Assembly: GCA_024278725.1 (NCBI GenBank)
Contig: JAJRSQ010000469.1
Span: forward strand, 1-10,941
Origin: Chloroflexota bacterium
Lineage (GTDB): Bacteria; Chloroflexota; Anaerolineae; 4572-78
Length of the DNA: 10,941 bases
Direction of reading: 5' to 3'
The notes beneath the pieces were generated by a model, which did not search any database, was not told where the DNA came from, and saw nothing but the letters and a program-made list of their open reading frames with translations. This document shows, one piece after another, positions 1 to 6,659 of the stretch. A program made the translations under genes and the position numbers. How positions within the stretch are numbered: position 1 is the stretch's first letter; every line of letters starts with the position of its first letter.

Positions 1-1
1 C

Positions 2-595
2 ATCGGGCGCGACAGCCCCATCGGTCCGCTGTACACCACCTATTACAGCGAAGCCACCCCCCTGCCGGAACGCGACATCGCCGCCGCCAAACAACTTTTG
101 GCAGATGCGGGCTATCCCGATGGGCTGCAACTTGACCTGCACACCCCCGACACCGGCGGACGCCCCGATTTGGCGGTGATTCTGAAGGAACAGTGGGCAG
201 AAGCAGGCGTGGATGTGAACGTGATTGTGGAGCCGGAAAGCGTCTATTACGGCGACAACGGCTGGCTCGAAGTGGATTTGGGCATCACCGGCTGGGGTTC
301 GCGCCCGTATCCGCAATTTTACCTGAACGTCATGCTCAAAACTGACGCCAAATGGAACGAATCGCATTTCGCCAACGCCGAATTTGACCGGCTGGCAGAC
401 CTCGCCGGGTCAACCCTGAATGAAGCGGAACGCATTCAGGCTTATGCCGACATCCAAAAACTGCTCATCGAAGAAGGTCCGGTGCTCATCCCGTATTTCT
501 TCCCGCAAGTTGCCGCCATCAGCGACCGCTTTGAAGGGTTTGAGCTGAAAGCATTCCCCGGACGCACCGACTTCCGCACGGTGCGGTTGAAGTAA
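2..595 (+). CDS. ABC transporter solute-binding protein, family 5 (5' end outside window)
   Basis: This is the C-terminal ~197 residues of an extracytoplasmic solute-binding protein of the DppA/OppA/NikA type (SBP_bac_5), which captures peptides or similar solutes for an ABC importer. The reading frame is open from base 2, so the start lies upstream of the window. An internal TTG at 98 is not a credible start because family-like sequence (AAKQLLADAGYPDG) runs across it. Typical C-lobe features follow: GYPDG followed by a beta-strand, LKEQWAEAGVDVNV, an aromatic GWG segment, and the closing helix-strand region with IQKLLIEEGPVLIPYFFP. The stop is TAA at 593-595. The N-terminal signal or lipoprotein region cannot be seen. 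Downstream genes encode the matching permeases and ATPases, separated by a 263-base repeat-filled gap. The family call is firm; the substrate is unknown. Confidence 0.88.
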   Translation: MGRDSPIGPLYTTYYSEATPLPERDIAAAKQLLADAGYPDGLQLDLHTPDTGGRPDLAVILKEQWAEAGVDVNVIVEPESVYYGDNGWLEVDLGITGWGSRPYPQFYLNVMLKTDAKWNESHFANAEFDRLADLAGSTLNEAERIQAYADIQKLLIEEGPVLIPYFFPQVAAISDRFEGFELKAFPGRTDFRTVRLK

Positions 596-663
596 GTCAG
601 TGACCGGTTGATTGGAGATTAGGTTCTGTTGACATTTGTCCAAATTCATTGAAAGATGGCGTT

Positions 664-691
664 GTAGGGGCACGCTGCAGCGTGCCCCTAC
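664..691. repeat. 28-bp perfect palindrome (intergenic repeat, copy 1)
   Basis: The half-site gtaggggcacgctg is followed directly by its exact reverse complement, giving a 28-base perfect palindrome with no spacer. The 30 bases 657-686 recur exactly at 10912-10941, where the window ends, so this is a dispersed element and not a chance hairpin. No T-run follows on either strand, so it does not look like an intrinsic terminator. It lies between the solute-binding-protein gene and the rest of the transporter genes, where it could act as an mRNA stabiliser or a partial attenuator; that role is inference. Confidence 0.8.
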
Positions 692-708
692 CCCCAAACC
701 CCGGTACC

Positions 709-733
709 GGGCGACCACAAGGGTCGCCCCTAC
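709..733. repeat. Second GC-rich hairpin of the repeat block
   Basis: An 8-bp stem (gggcgacc at 709-716 with ggtcgccc at 722-729) encloses a 5-base loop and is followed by cctac. It ends like the neighbouring palindrome (cgcccctac here, tgcccctac there), which suggests both belong to one composite intergenic repeat. On the minus strand this repeat gives the conceptual peptide RRGDPCGRP, a recognisable artefact of the repeat and not a protein. Confidence 0.6.
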
Positions 734-858
734 GGCGGAAAACGCACCATTCTGCCGGAAAAGACAAAACGCAACACGCCCTAGTTGATTGGAAATTGGT
801 ACGCTGTATCAATGCAACCAATCTCTAATCTCCAATTTCCAATTTCGGAGCAACCGCC

Positions 859-3831
859 GTGAACATCTCCCATCGTTTCAACCTGAAAAACCTCTTCCGT
901 CGTCCCGCGTCCGCCGTGGGCACGACGGTTTTTCTGCTGTTTCTGGTGCTCGCCATTTTCGGGTCGTTCATCACCCCCTACACCGCCACCGAGCAAACGC
1001 TCTCCGCGGCGCGGCAAGCGCCATCGGCGGCGCACTGGTTCGGCACCGACCATCTGGGGCGCGACATCTTCAGCCGCGTCATCGTCGGCACGCGCAGCAT
1101 TTTGAGCCTCGCCGGGCTGGGAACCCTGCTCGCCGTCATCAGCGGCACGTTTTTCGGACTCATCAGCGGCTATCGCGGCGGCTGGCTCGATGAAATCATC
1201 ATGCGCGTTTTCGACAGCCTGCTCGCCATCCCCGCTCTGCTTTTGGCGCTGCTGCTGCTGGGCACGGTCGGACCCTCGCGCAACAGCATCCTCATCGTCA
1301 TTGTGATTGTCTACACTCCGATTGTGGCGCGCGTCGTGCGCAGTGAAGTGCTGGCAACCAAAAACAGGGGGTTTGTGGAAGCGGCGAAATTGCAGGGGGA
1401 ATCGACTGCCAACATTCTGCGCCGCGAAATTCTGCCCTCCACCCTCCCCGCGCTCACCGTCGAAGCCTCGCTCCGCTTTTCGTATGCCATCTTTCTGGTG
1501 GCATCGCTCGGCTTTTTGGGCGTCGGTGTGCAGCCCCCCACCCCCGATTGGGGCTTGATGGTCAACGAAGCGCGAAATTATGTGCGGCTCACCCCGTGGG
1601 CGCTCTTTTTCCCCGCCGGTGCGATTTCCGTGCTGGTCATCAGCGTCAATCTGATGGCGGACGGGCTGAAACGCATTTTGCAATCCACCGTCATCGCCCC
1701 CGCGCCGAATGTCGCCCGCGAAACCGCGCCCATCCCCCCCGCCGACCCCGCGCCGGTGCTGGACATCCGTCAATTGACCGTTTCCTATTTTCAGGGCGGA
1801 CGCTGGCTCGACGCGGTGCGCGATGTGTCGCTGAAAATGTCGGCGGGCGAAGTGTACGGGCTGGTCGGCGAAAGCGGTTCCGGCAAATCGACGCTGGCGC
1901 TGGCGATTATGCGCTATTTAAAGGAAAACGGCGCGGTGCGCAAAGGGGAAATCGTTTTTGAGGGGCAAACGCTACTCGACCTGCCACCGTCGGCGATGGA
2001 ACGGGTGTGGGGCGCGCGGGTGAATCTCGTGCCGCAAGACCCCTTCCTCTCCCTGAATCCGTCGCTTCGGGTGGGCGAACAGATTGCGGAAATTCTGCGC
2101 CACCACCGGCATCTATCCCCCGCCGAAGCCCGCGCCGAAACGCTGGCGATTTTGCGCAGCGTCCGTCTGCCCGACCCCGAACGGGTGGCGGACAGCTATC
2201 CGCACCAATTGAGCGGGGGTATGCAGCAGCGGGTGATGATTGCCATGGCTTTCAGCACCGACCCCGCCCTGCTCATTCTGGATGAGCCGACCACCGCGCT
2301 CGATGTAACCACCGAAGCGACCATCCTCGACCTGCTGCGCGATTTGATGACCGAACACAACACCGCCACGCTGTATGTCAGTCACAATTTGGGCGTCATC
2401 GCCCGCATCAGCGACCGGGTGGCGGTGCTGTACGCCGGGGAATTGGTGGAGGACGCCGCCACGGAAGATTTGTACCGCCAACCGCTGCACCCGTACACGC
2501 GCGGATTGCTCGACAGCGTGCCGCGGGTGGGGCAAACCAAAACGGGGCGCAAACTCCCCGCCATGCCCGGCAGTATCCCCGCGCCGGACGCCCTGCCGAC
2601 CGGCTGTGTGTTCGCGCCGCGCTGTCCGCTCGTCACCGAATTGTGCCGCGCGGAACGTCCTCCGCTCGACACCCCGCTGCCGGGGCGCACGGTGCGCTGT
2701 CATCGCTGGGATGAAATTCTGGCGGGTACCGCCATCCCCCAAACCCCGCAACCCGTGGGGGCAACCGGCAACGGGAACGGGAAAATACCCCAGCCCGAAT
2801 TTCCTGTGCTCAATTTGGACAACCTGAAACGGTATTTTCCAGTGCGCCGTTCGCTGGCGGATGTGCTGGCGCGCCGCCCGAAACAGTGGGTCAAAGCGGT
2901 GGACGGCGTTTCGCTCGACATTCAGCCGGGCAAAACGCTCGGTTTGGTGGGCGAAAGCGGGAGCGGCAAAACCACCCTTTCCCGCGCGGTGATGGCGCTT
3001 TCGGAAAAAACGGGGGGCGAAATTGAACTGCTCGACATCCCCCTGCCGGCGAAACTGAGCCGCCGCTCGCTGGACACCCTGCGGCAATTGCAGATGGTTT
3101 TCCAAAGCCCGGAAGAGGCGCTCAACCCGTATCTCACCATCGGGCAGACCCTCAGCCGTCCGCTGATGGTGCTGCTGGGGCAATCGAAGGATGAAGCGCG
3201 CGAAAATGTGTCGGCGTTGCTGCGGATGGTACGCCTGCCGGAAAATTTCGCCGAGCGGCTGCCGGGGCAACTCAGCGGGGGCGAAAAACAGCGCGTCGCC
3301 ATCGCCCGCGCTTTTGCCGCCAATCCCGAATTGGTGGTGTGCGATGAACCCGTCTCCGCGCTCGATGTGTCGGTGCAGGCGGCGATTCTCAATTTGCTGA
3401 ACGACCTGCAACACGAAAAACGGAGCGCGTATCTGTTCATCTCGCACGATTTGGCGGTGGTCAGTTATCTGGCGGATGAAATTGCGGTCATCTATTTGGG
3501 GCAGTTGGTGGAAATCGGCGCGACGGAAGACGTGCTGAAACCGCCCTTCCACCCCTACACCGAGGCATTGCTCTCCGCCGTGCCGCAACCCGACCCCACC
3601 GCGCCGCAGCACACCATCCGGCTGACAGGGGACATCCCCAGCCCCGCCGATATGCCGCGCGGGTGTCGTTTTCACACCCGTTGCCCGCTGGTGCTGGAAA
3701 GCCTCTGCCACCGGGAAGAACCGCCGTGGCGGGAAACAGAATCCGGCAACAAAATTCGGTGTCACATCCCCTTGCCGGAATTGGCAGTATTGCAAAGTGG
3801 CAGCGCGGTAAAAATACGAAATGACGAATGA
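859..3831 (+). CDS. Fused peptide-type ABC importer: DppC-like permease + DppD-like ATPase + DppF-like ATPase
   Basis: This single 990-residue chain carries three importer subunits. Residues ~1-275 are a DppC/OppC-type permease: a first membrane helix near 20-40, HWFGTDHLGRDIFSRV at 59-74, the EAA coupling loop with EAAKLQG near 174-180, and LGFLGVGVQPPTPDWG. Residues ~303-620 are ATPase 1: Walker A GESGSGKST at 337-345, signature LSGGMQQ at 451-457, Walker B D475/E476, H-loop H509. Residues ~655-990 are ATPase 2: Walker A 698-706, signature LSGGEKQ at 805-811, D829/E830, H863. Each ATPase ends in the oligopeptide-transporter C-terminal domain with four cysteines (583, 589, 596, 614 and 936, 942, 950, 968). 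A Pro/Gly/Asn-rich linker precedes ATPase 2. The GTG start is supported by GGAG at 847-850 with 8-base spacing. Both ATPase sites look intact. Paired with the binding protein and the DppB-like permease, it would form a complete importer; the substrate is unknown. Confidence 0.93.
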   Translation: MNISHRFNLKNLFRRPASAVGTTVFLLFLVLAIFGSFITPYTATEQTLSAARQAPSAAHWFGTDHLGRDIFSRVIVGTRSILSLAGLGTLLAVISGTFFGLISGYRGGWLDEIIMRVFDSLLAIPALLLALLLLGTVGPSRNSILIVIVIVYTPIVARVVRSEVLATKNRGFVEAAKLQGESTANILRREILPSTLPALTVEASLRFSYAIFLVASLGFLGVGVQPPTPDWGLMVNEARNYVRLTPWALFFPAGAISVLVISVNLMADGLKRILQSTVIAPAPNVARETAPIPPADPAPVLDIRQLTVSYFQGGRWLDAVRDVSLKMSAGEVYGLVGESGSGKSTLALAIMRYLKENGAVRKGEIVFEGQTLLDLPPSAMERVWGARVNLVPQDPFLSLNPSLRVGEQIAEILRHHRHLSPAEARAETLAILRSVRLPDPERVADSYPHQLSGGMQQRVMIAMAFSTDPALLILDEPTTALDVTTEATILDLLRDLMTEHNTATLYVSHNLGVIARISDRVAVLYAGELVEDAATEDLYRQPLHPYTRGLLDSVPRVGQTKTGRKLPAMPGSIPAPDALPTGCVFAPRCPLVTELCRAERPPLDTPLPGRTVRCHRWDEILAGTAIPQTPQPVGATGNGNGKIPQPEFPVLNLDNLKRYFPVRRSLADVLARRPKQWVKAVDGVSLDIQPGKTLGLVGESGSGKTTLSRAVMALSEKTGGEIELLDIPLPAKLSRRSLDTLRQLQMVFQSPEEALNPYLTIGQTLSRPLMVLLGQSKDEARENVSALLRMVRLPENFAERLPGQLSGGEKQRVAIARAFAANPELVVCDEPVSALDVSVQAAILNLLNDLQHEKRSAYLFISHDLAVVSYLADEIAVIYLGQLVEIGATEDVLKPPFHPYTEALLSAVPQPDPTAPQHTIRLTGDIPSPADMPRGCRFHTRCPLVLESLCHREEPPWRETESGNKIRCHIPLPELAVLQSGSAVKIRNDE

Positions 3832-3863
3832 CGAATCTCACGTTTCACGCATCACGTTTCACG
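3820..3863. repeat. Short direct repeats spanning the end of the fused transporter gene
   Basis: Two tandem copies of aatgacg occupy 3820-3833, followed by another aat. A second direct repeat, tcacgtttcacg, occurs at 3838-3849 and again at 3852-3863. The first tract overlaps the last codons of the upstream gene, so its final residues (RNDE) and TGA stop are encoded by repeat DNA. The block fills most of the 48-base gap before the DppB-like gene. Confidence 0.6.
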
Positions 3864-3879
3864 GAATAACGAGTGACAA

Positions 3880-4830
3880 ATGACCAAATACATTTTACGC
3901 CGGTTCGGATTTTTGATACTCACCCTGTTGATAACTTCAATGATTGTGTTCGCCATCACCCAATGGCTGCCCGGCGATGTCGCGCGGGTGATTTTGGGGC
4001 GCGAAGCGGGCGAAGCCGCGCTGGAAAATCTGCGCTCGGAGTTGGGGCTGGACGCGCCGTTGCCGGTGCAATACGGGCGTTGGGCGGTCAATTTTGTACA
4101 GGGCGATTGGGGAACATCGTTCAGCACCCGCACCCCCATCCGAGCGGTGGTTATGCAGCGGCTCGGCAATTCACTGCGGCTGGCGCTGGTGACGCTGGTG
4201 CTCGCCATCCCGCTGGCGGTGGGGATGGGGGTGCTCGCCGGGCTGAACGAAAATAAATGGATTGACAACGTGGTGAGCATCTCCGCGCTGTCGGTGGTGG
4301 GGCTGCCGGAATTTGTCACCGGGTTGGTGCTGATTCAGGTTTTTGCCGCCACGTTCAGGATTTTTCCCGCCAGTTCATCCGCCATCAAACCGGGCATGAG
4401 CTTCGGGGAAGCGCTCCCTTTTATGCTCCTCCCCGCCATCACCGCCACGCTGGTGCTGCTGGCATACATCTCGCGGCTCACCCGCACGGGGGTCATCGAA
4501 GAATTGAAAAAGCCGTATGTCCGCACGGCGACGCTGAAGGGACTGCCGCGCCGGGTGGTCATCGTCAAACACGTGCTGCGCAACGCCCTGCTGCCAACCA
4601 TCACCGTGATTGCCATCAGTTTCGGCTGGCTCATCGGCGGGCTGATTGTCATTGAAAATGTCTTCAACTACCCCGGTTTGGGGCGGTTGATGGTTTTCGC
4701 CATCGACCGGCGCGATTTACCCCTGCTGCAAGCGGTGACGATGGTGGTCGTCGTGGGGGTGGTGCTGGCGAATCTCGCCGCCGATTTGTTGTACGCCTAT
4801 CTCAACCCGCGCATTCGGCTGGGGGAATAA
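3880..4830 (+). CDS. DppB-like ABC importer permease
   Basis: This 316-residue inner-membrane permease belongs to the DppB/OppB/GsiC family and is the partner of the DppC-like domain encoded just upstream. It begins with the family pattern MTKYILRRFGFLILTLL, followed by a first membrane helix and WLPGD. It continues with the hallmark segment LRSELGLDAPLPVQYGRW and then GDWGTSFSTRTPI. The cytoplasmic EAA coupling loop lies near residues 207-230 (EELKKPYVRTATLKGLPRR, then HVLRNALLP), and the end pattern VFNYPGLGRLM followed by YLNPRIRLGE is typical. About six membrane segments are apparent, and the length is normal for the family. The ATG follows the upstream stop by 48 bases with only a weak GAGTG ribosome site, so translation may depend on the upstream message. 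No T-run terminator follows it. Confidence 0.93.
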   Translation: MTKYILRRFGFLILTLLITSMIVFAITQWLPGDVARVILGREAGEAALENLRSELGLDAPLPVQYGRWAVNFVQGDWGTSFSTRTPIRAVVMQRLGNSLRLALVTLVLAIPLAVGMGVLAGLNENKWIDNVVSISALSVVGLPEFVTGLVLIQVFAATFRIFPASSSAIKPGMSFGEALPFMLLPAITATLVLLAYISRLTRTGVIEELKKPYVRTATLKGLPRRVVIVKHVLRNALLPTITVIAISFGWLIGGLIVIENVFNYPGLGRLMVFAIDRRDLPLLQAVTMVVVVGVVLANLAADLLYAYLNPRIRLGE

Positions 4831-4842
4831 GCCATTCCTGCA

Positions 4843-4871
4843 TTGCCGCAACAGCACAATTGGCATATAAT
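4843..4871 (+). promoter_or_regulatory. Sigma-70-like promoter for the polysaccharide cluster
   Basis: TTGCCG at 4843-4848 (4 of 6 matches to TTGACA) is separated by 17 bases from a perfect TATAAT at 4866-4871. Transcription would start near 4878 and leave a leader of about 190 bases that contains the inverted-repeat element. It is the only good promoter-like pair I saw between the transporter genes and the next gene. Confidence 0.6.
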
Positions 4872-4879
4872 AATCGAGA

Positions 4880-5020
4880 GTATCTATGCAGGGGTGTCAT
4901 TGCGAAACCCGTAGGGCTGAAGCAATCCCCACTATTCAACCCGGAGATTGCACCCTTCGAGCATTTTCAACTTCGCTTCGCTCGCAATGACATTTGTCAC
5001 CCTGATGGCTGTATAGATAC
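4880..5020. repeat. MITE-like nested inverted-repeat element
   Basis: The outer arms gtatctatgca (4880-4890) and tgtatagatac (5010-5020) are inverted repeats with 10 of 11 matches. Inside them tgtcattgcga (4895-4905) and tcgcaatgaca (4982-4992) match exactly as 11-bp inverted repeats. The innermost pair is gcaatc (4922-4927) with gattgc (4946-4951). GTCATTGCGA...GAAGCAATCCCC arrangements are a familiar type of short dispersed non-coding repeat in many bacteria. No transposase is present. The element lies in the predicted 5' leader of the SDR gene, where it could form a large RNA fold. Confidence 0.7.
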
Positions 5021-5069
5021 AATCGAGATTGCGACTCGCAATATGTAACTCACCTTTAAAGGAGCAATT

Positions 5070-6020
5070 ATGCGCGTACTCATCACCGGCGGGGCGGGCT
5101 TTCTCGGCTCGCACCTGTGCGACCGATTTTTGGCGGAAGGGCATTCCGTCATCGCCATGGACAATCTCATCACCGGCAATACCGACAACATCGCCCATTT
5201 GGCGGGCAATCCCAATTTCAAATTCATCCGGCACGACGTGACCGAATACATCTACATTGAAGGGGAACTGGATGCCATTCTGCATTTCGCCTCCCCCGCC
5301 AGCCCGATTGACTATCTGGAATTGCCCATTCAAACGATGAAAGTCGGCGCGTTGGGCACACACAAAGCGCTGGGATTGGCAAAGGCGAAGGGCGCGCGCT
5401 TTCTGCTCGCCTCCACCTCCGAAGCGTATGGCGACCCGCTCGTCCATCCGCAGACGGAGGACTATTGGGGCAACGTCAACCCCATCGGACCGCGCGGCGT
5501 GTACGACGAAGCCAAACGATTCGCCGAAGCGTTGACGATGGCGTACCATCGCTATCATGGGGTGGATACCCGCATCGTGCGCATTTTCAACACCTACGGT
5601 CCCCGAATGCGCCTCCGTGACGGGCGCGTGGTGCCGAATTTCATCTCGCAGGCGCTCATCGGGAAGCCGCTCACCGTGTATGGCGACGGCTCGCAAACGC
5701 GCTCGTTCTGTTACGTCAGCGATTTGGTGGAGGGCATCTACCGGCTGCTCCACTCCGATGAACACGAGCCGACCAACATCGGCAATCCCACCGAAATGAC
5801 CATCCTGCAATTCGCGCAGGCGGTGGTGAATATCACCGGCAGCACATCCGAAATCGCGCTGGTGCAACCGGAAGATGAGCGCATCAAAGACGACCCCAAA
5901 GTGCGCCGCCCGGACATCGGCAAAGCCCGCCGCATTCTGGGCTGGGAGCCGAAACTCTCGCTGGAAGAAGGGTTGCAGAAAACCATCCCCGATTTCGCCC
6001 GCCGGTTGGGGCTGAAATGA
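5070..6020 (+). CDS. UDP-glucuronate decarboxylase-like NAD-dependent SDR (UDP-xylose synthase type)
   Basis: This cytosolic extended short-chain dehydrogenase/reductase of 316 residues most resembles UDP-glucuronate decarboxylase, which converts UDP-glucuronate to UDP-xylose with tightly bound NAD+. Visible features are the Rossmann motif GGAGFLGS at residues 7-14, the substrate-loop pattern HFASPASPIDYLELPIQTMK, the catalytic STSEAYGDP starting at S115, and the YxxxK pair Y145/K149 within YDEAKRFAEAL, followed by RIFNTYGPRM. YDEAKR and SPASPxDY favour UXS over dTDP-glucose dehydratases or UDP-glucose epimerases. The ATG has a strong AAAGGAG site at 5058-5064 with 5-base spacing. It heads the glycan cluster behind a promoter, and its TGA stop overlaps the ribosome site of the next gene. 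Related SDR specificities cannot be fully excluded. Confidence 0.88.
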   Translation: MRVLITGGAGFLGSHLCDRFLAEGHSVIAMDNLITGNTDNIAHLAGNPNFKFIRHDVTEYIYIEGELDAILHFASPASPIDYLELPIQTMKVGALGTHKALGLAKAKGARFLLASTSEAYGDPLVHPQTEDYWGNVNPIGPRGVYDEAKRFAEALTMAYHRYHGVDTRIVRIFNTYGPRMRLRDGRVVPNFISQALIGKPLTVYGDGSQTRSFCYVSDLVEGIYRLLHSDEHEPTNIGNPTEMTILQFAQAVVNITGSTSEIALVQPEDERIKDDPKVRRPDIGKARRILGWEPKLSLEEGLQKTIPDFARRLGLK

Positions 6021-6030
6021 GGTCAGGCAT

Positions 6031-6261
6031 ATGGAAAAAATTTTAGTGAAACAATTTACCGTCAATCCCGCAAGTTTTCTGAAAAAAGTTGCCGCCGGGC
6101 AAACCATCATCATTTTAGATGAAGGGAAAATCATCGCCAAACTTGTCCCGCCCGGCTATCCCAATATCGCCGCGCGCAAAAAACTTGAGCAACTACAGAA
6201 AACGGCGATAGTGGGTGATGTGATTTCCCCCACAGAAGCAAAATGGGAGTCGGCTGAGTGA
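6031..6261 (+). CDS. Phd/VapB-like antitoxin
   Basis: This 76-residue protein has the layout of Phd/YefM-type antitoxins. An N-terminal DNA-binding half (KQFTVNPASFLKKVAAGQ, then TIIILDEGKIIAKLVPP) resembles the common pattern of a helix, 'xxGexviIxxxGkxvAxLvP', and a C-terminal tail that would wrap the toxin. GAGGT at 6019-6023 gives a ribosome site 7 bases before the ATG and overlaps the stop of the SDR gene. The last four bases overlap the GTG start of the PIN toxin gene, the usual arrangement for antitoxin-toxin pairs. The DNA is visibly more AT-rich than the flanking sugar genes (about 43% GC in 6061-6120 against about 67% in 5401-5460), which suggests acquisition. It probably also represses its own transcription, but no operator was identified. 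Confidence 0.8.
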   Translation: MEKILVKQFTVNPASFLKKVAAGQTIIILDEGKIIAKLVPPGYPNIAARKKLEQLQKTAIVGDVISPTEAKWESAE

Positions 6262-6650
6262 TAGCGATAGATACACACATCATCATTTGGGATGCATTGC
6301 AACCGGCATCGTTATCTGAAGCCGCACGACTGGCGCTTGCGGAAAACCAAGAAACCGGCATCATCATCTGCGATATTTCTCTGTGGGAAATTGCAATGTT
6401 GATGAAAAAAGGTCGGCTGAAAATTGATGTGGACTATCAAGCGTTTATCGCGTTGGTTTTGCAAGCAAACAATTATCTTGTGCATCAAATATCGCCTCAG
6501 ATTGCGGACATCGCCACCAGTCTGCCGGCGGCGGTCAACAAATATCCTGCAGACCGTTTGATTGCAGCGACCGCCATTGCGGCAAATGTGCCATTGGTGA
6601 CAGCAGATGAAAACCTGCGCGCCGCCGATGTTATTGCCACGCTCTGGTAA
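6258..6650 (+). CDS. vapC: PIN-domain toxin, VapC-type ribonuclease
   Basis: This 130-residue PIN-domain protein is the likely toxin of the pair; VapC toxins are Mg2+-dependent RNases that cut tRNA or rRNA. The four expected acidic residues are present: D5 (IDTHIIIWD), E44 (SLWEIAML), D99 (ADRLIAATA) and D117 (TADENLR). The length is normal and nothing looks broken, so it is probably active. Its GTG start overlaps the antitoxin stop (GTGA) and is preceded by GGGAG at 6245-6249 with 8-base spacing. Its stop lies only 9 bases before the O-antigen ligase-family gene, so it seems to be transcribed with the glycan genes. The exact RNA target cannot be read from the sequence. Confidence 0.9.
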   Translation: MIAIDTHIIIWDALQPASLSEAARLALAENQETGIIICDISLWEIAMLMKKGRLKIDVDYQAFIALVLQANNYLVHQISPQIADIATSLPAAVNKYPADRLIAATAIAANVPLVTADENLRAADVIATLW

Positions 6651-6659
6651 TTAAAGCCA

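Larger units (their letters stand above)
611..843. repeat. AT-rich short inverted repeats flanking the palindromic repeat block
   Basis: The 12-mer attggagattag at 611-622 is the exact reverse complement of 825-836. The 12-mer attggaaattgg at 788-799 is the exact reverse complement of 832-843. The tract 821-845 is a run of CCAATCTCTAATCTCC-like near-repeats. Together they could fold the whole gap between the solute-binding-protein gene and the fused transporter gene into long-range stems that enclose the GC-rich palindromes at 664-733. The right-hand tract ends just before the Shine-Dalgarno sequence of the next gene, so folding could affect its translation. That effect is inference. Confidence 0.55.

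Noticed and set aside
629..657. TTGACA at 629-634 considered as a promoter for the fused transporter gene
   Set aside because: The region 17 bases downstream (aaagat) is a poor -10. A weak alternative, TTGATT 785-790 with TATCAA 807-812, was also not convincing.
664..691. Palindrome considered as an intrinsic terminator of the binding-protein gene
   Set aside because: No T-run follows in either direction; the repeat nature explains it better.
597..821. Small minus-strand frame containing RRGDPCGRP
   Set aside because: The peptide is generated by the palindromic repeat block; similar phrases arise wherever such repeats occur.
781..1773. 330-codon open frame on the minus strand
   Set aside because: It is antisense to the permease domain, is rich in Gly/Asp/Gln/Arg with no fold-like pattern, and its start region is encoded by the AT-rich repeats. 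It is a mirror of GC-biased codon use.
2113..3795. 560-codon open frame on the minus strand
   Set aside because: It lies entirely antisense to the two intact ATPase domains. Its Gln/Arg/Gly/His-rich composition is typical of a reverse-strand shadow.
4932..6140. 402-codon open frame on the minus strand
   Set aside because: It is antisense to the SDR gene, whose motifs are complete; no recognisable domain is present.
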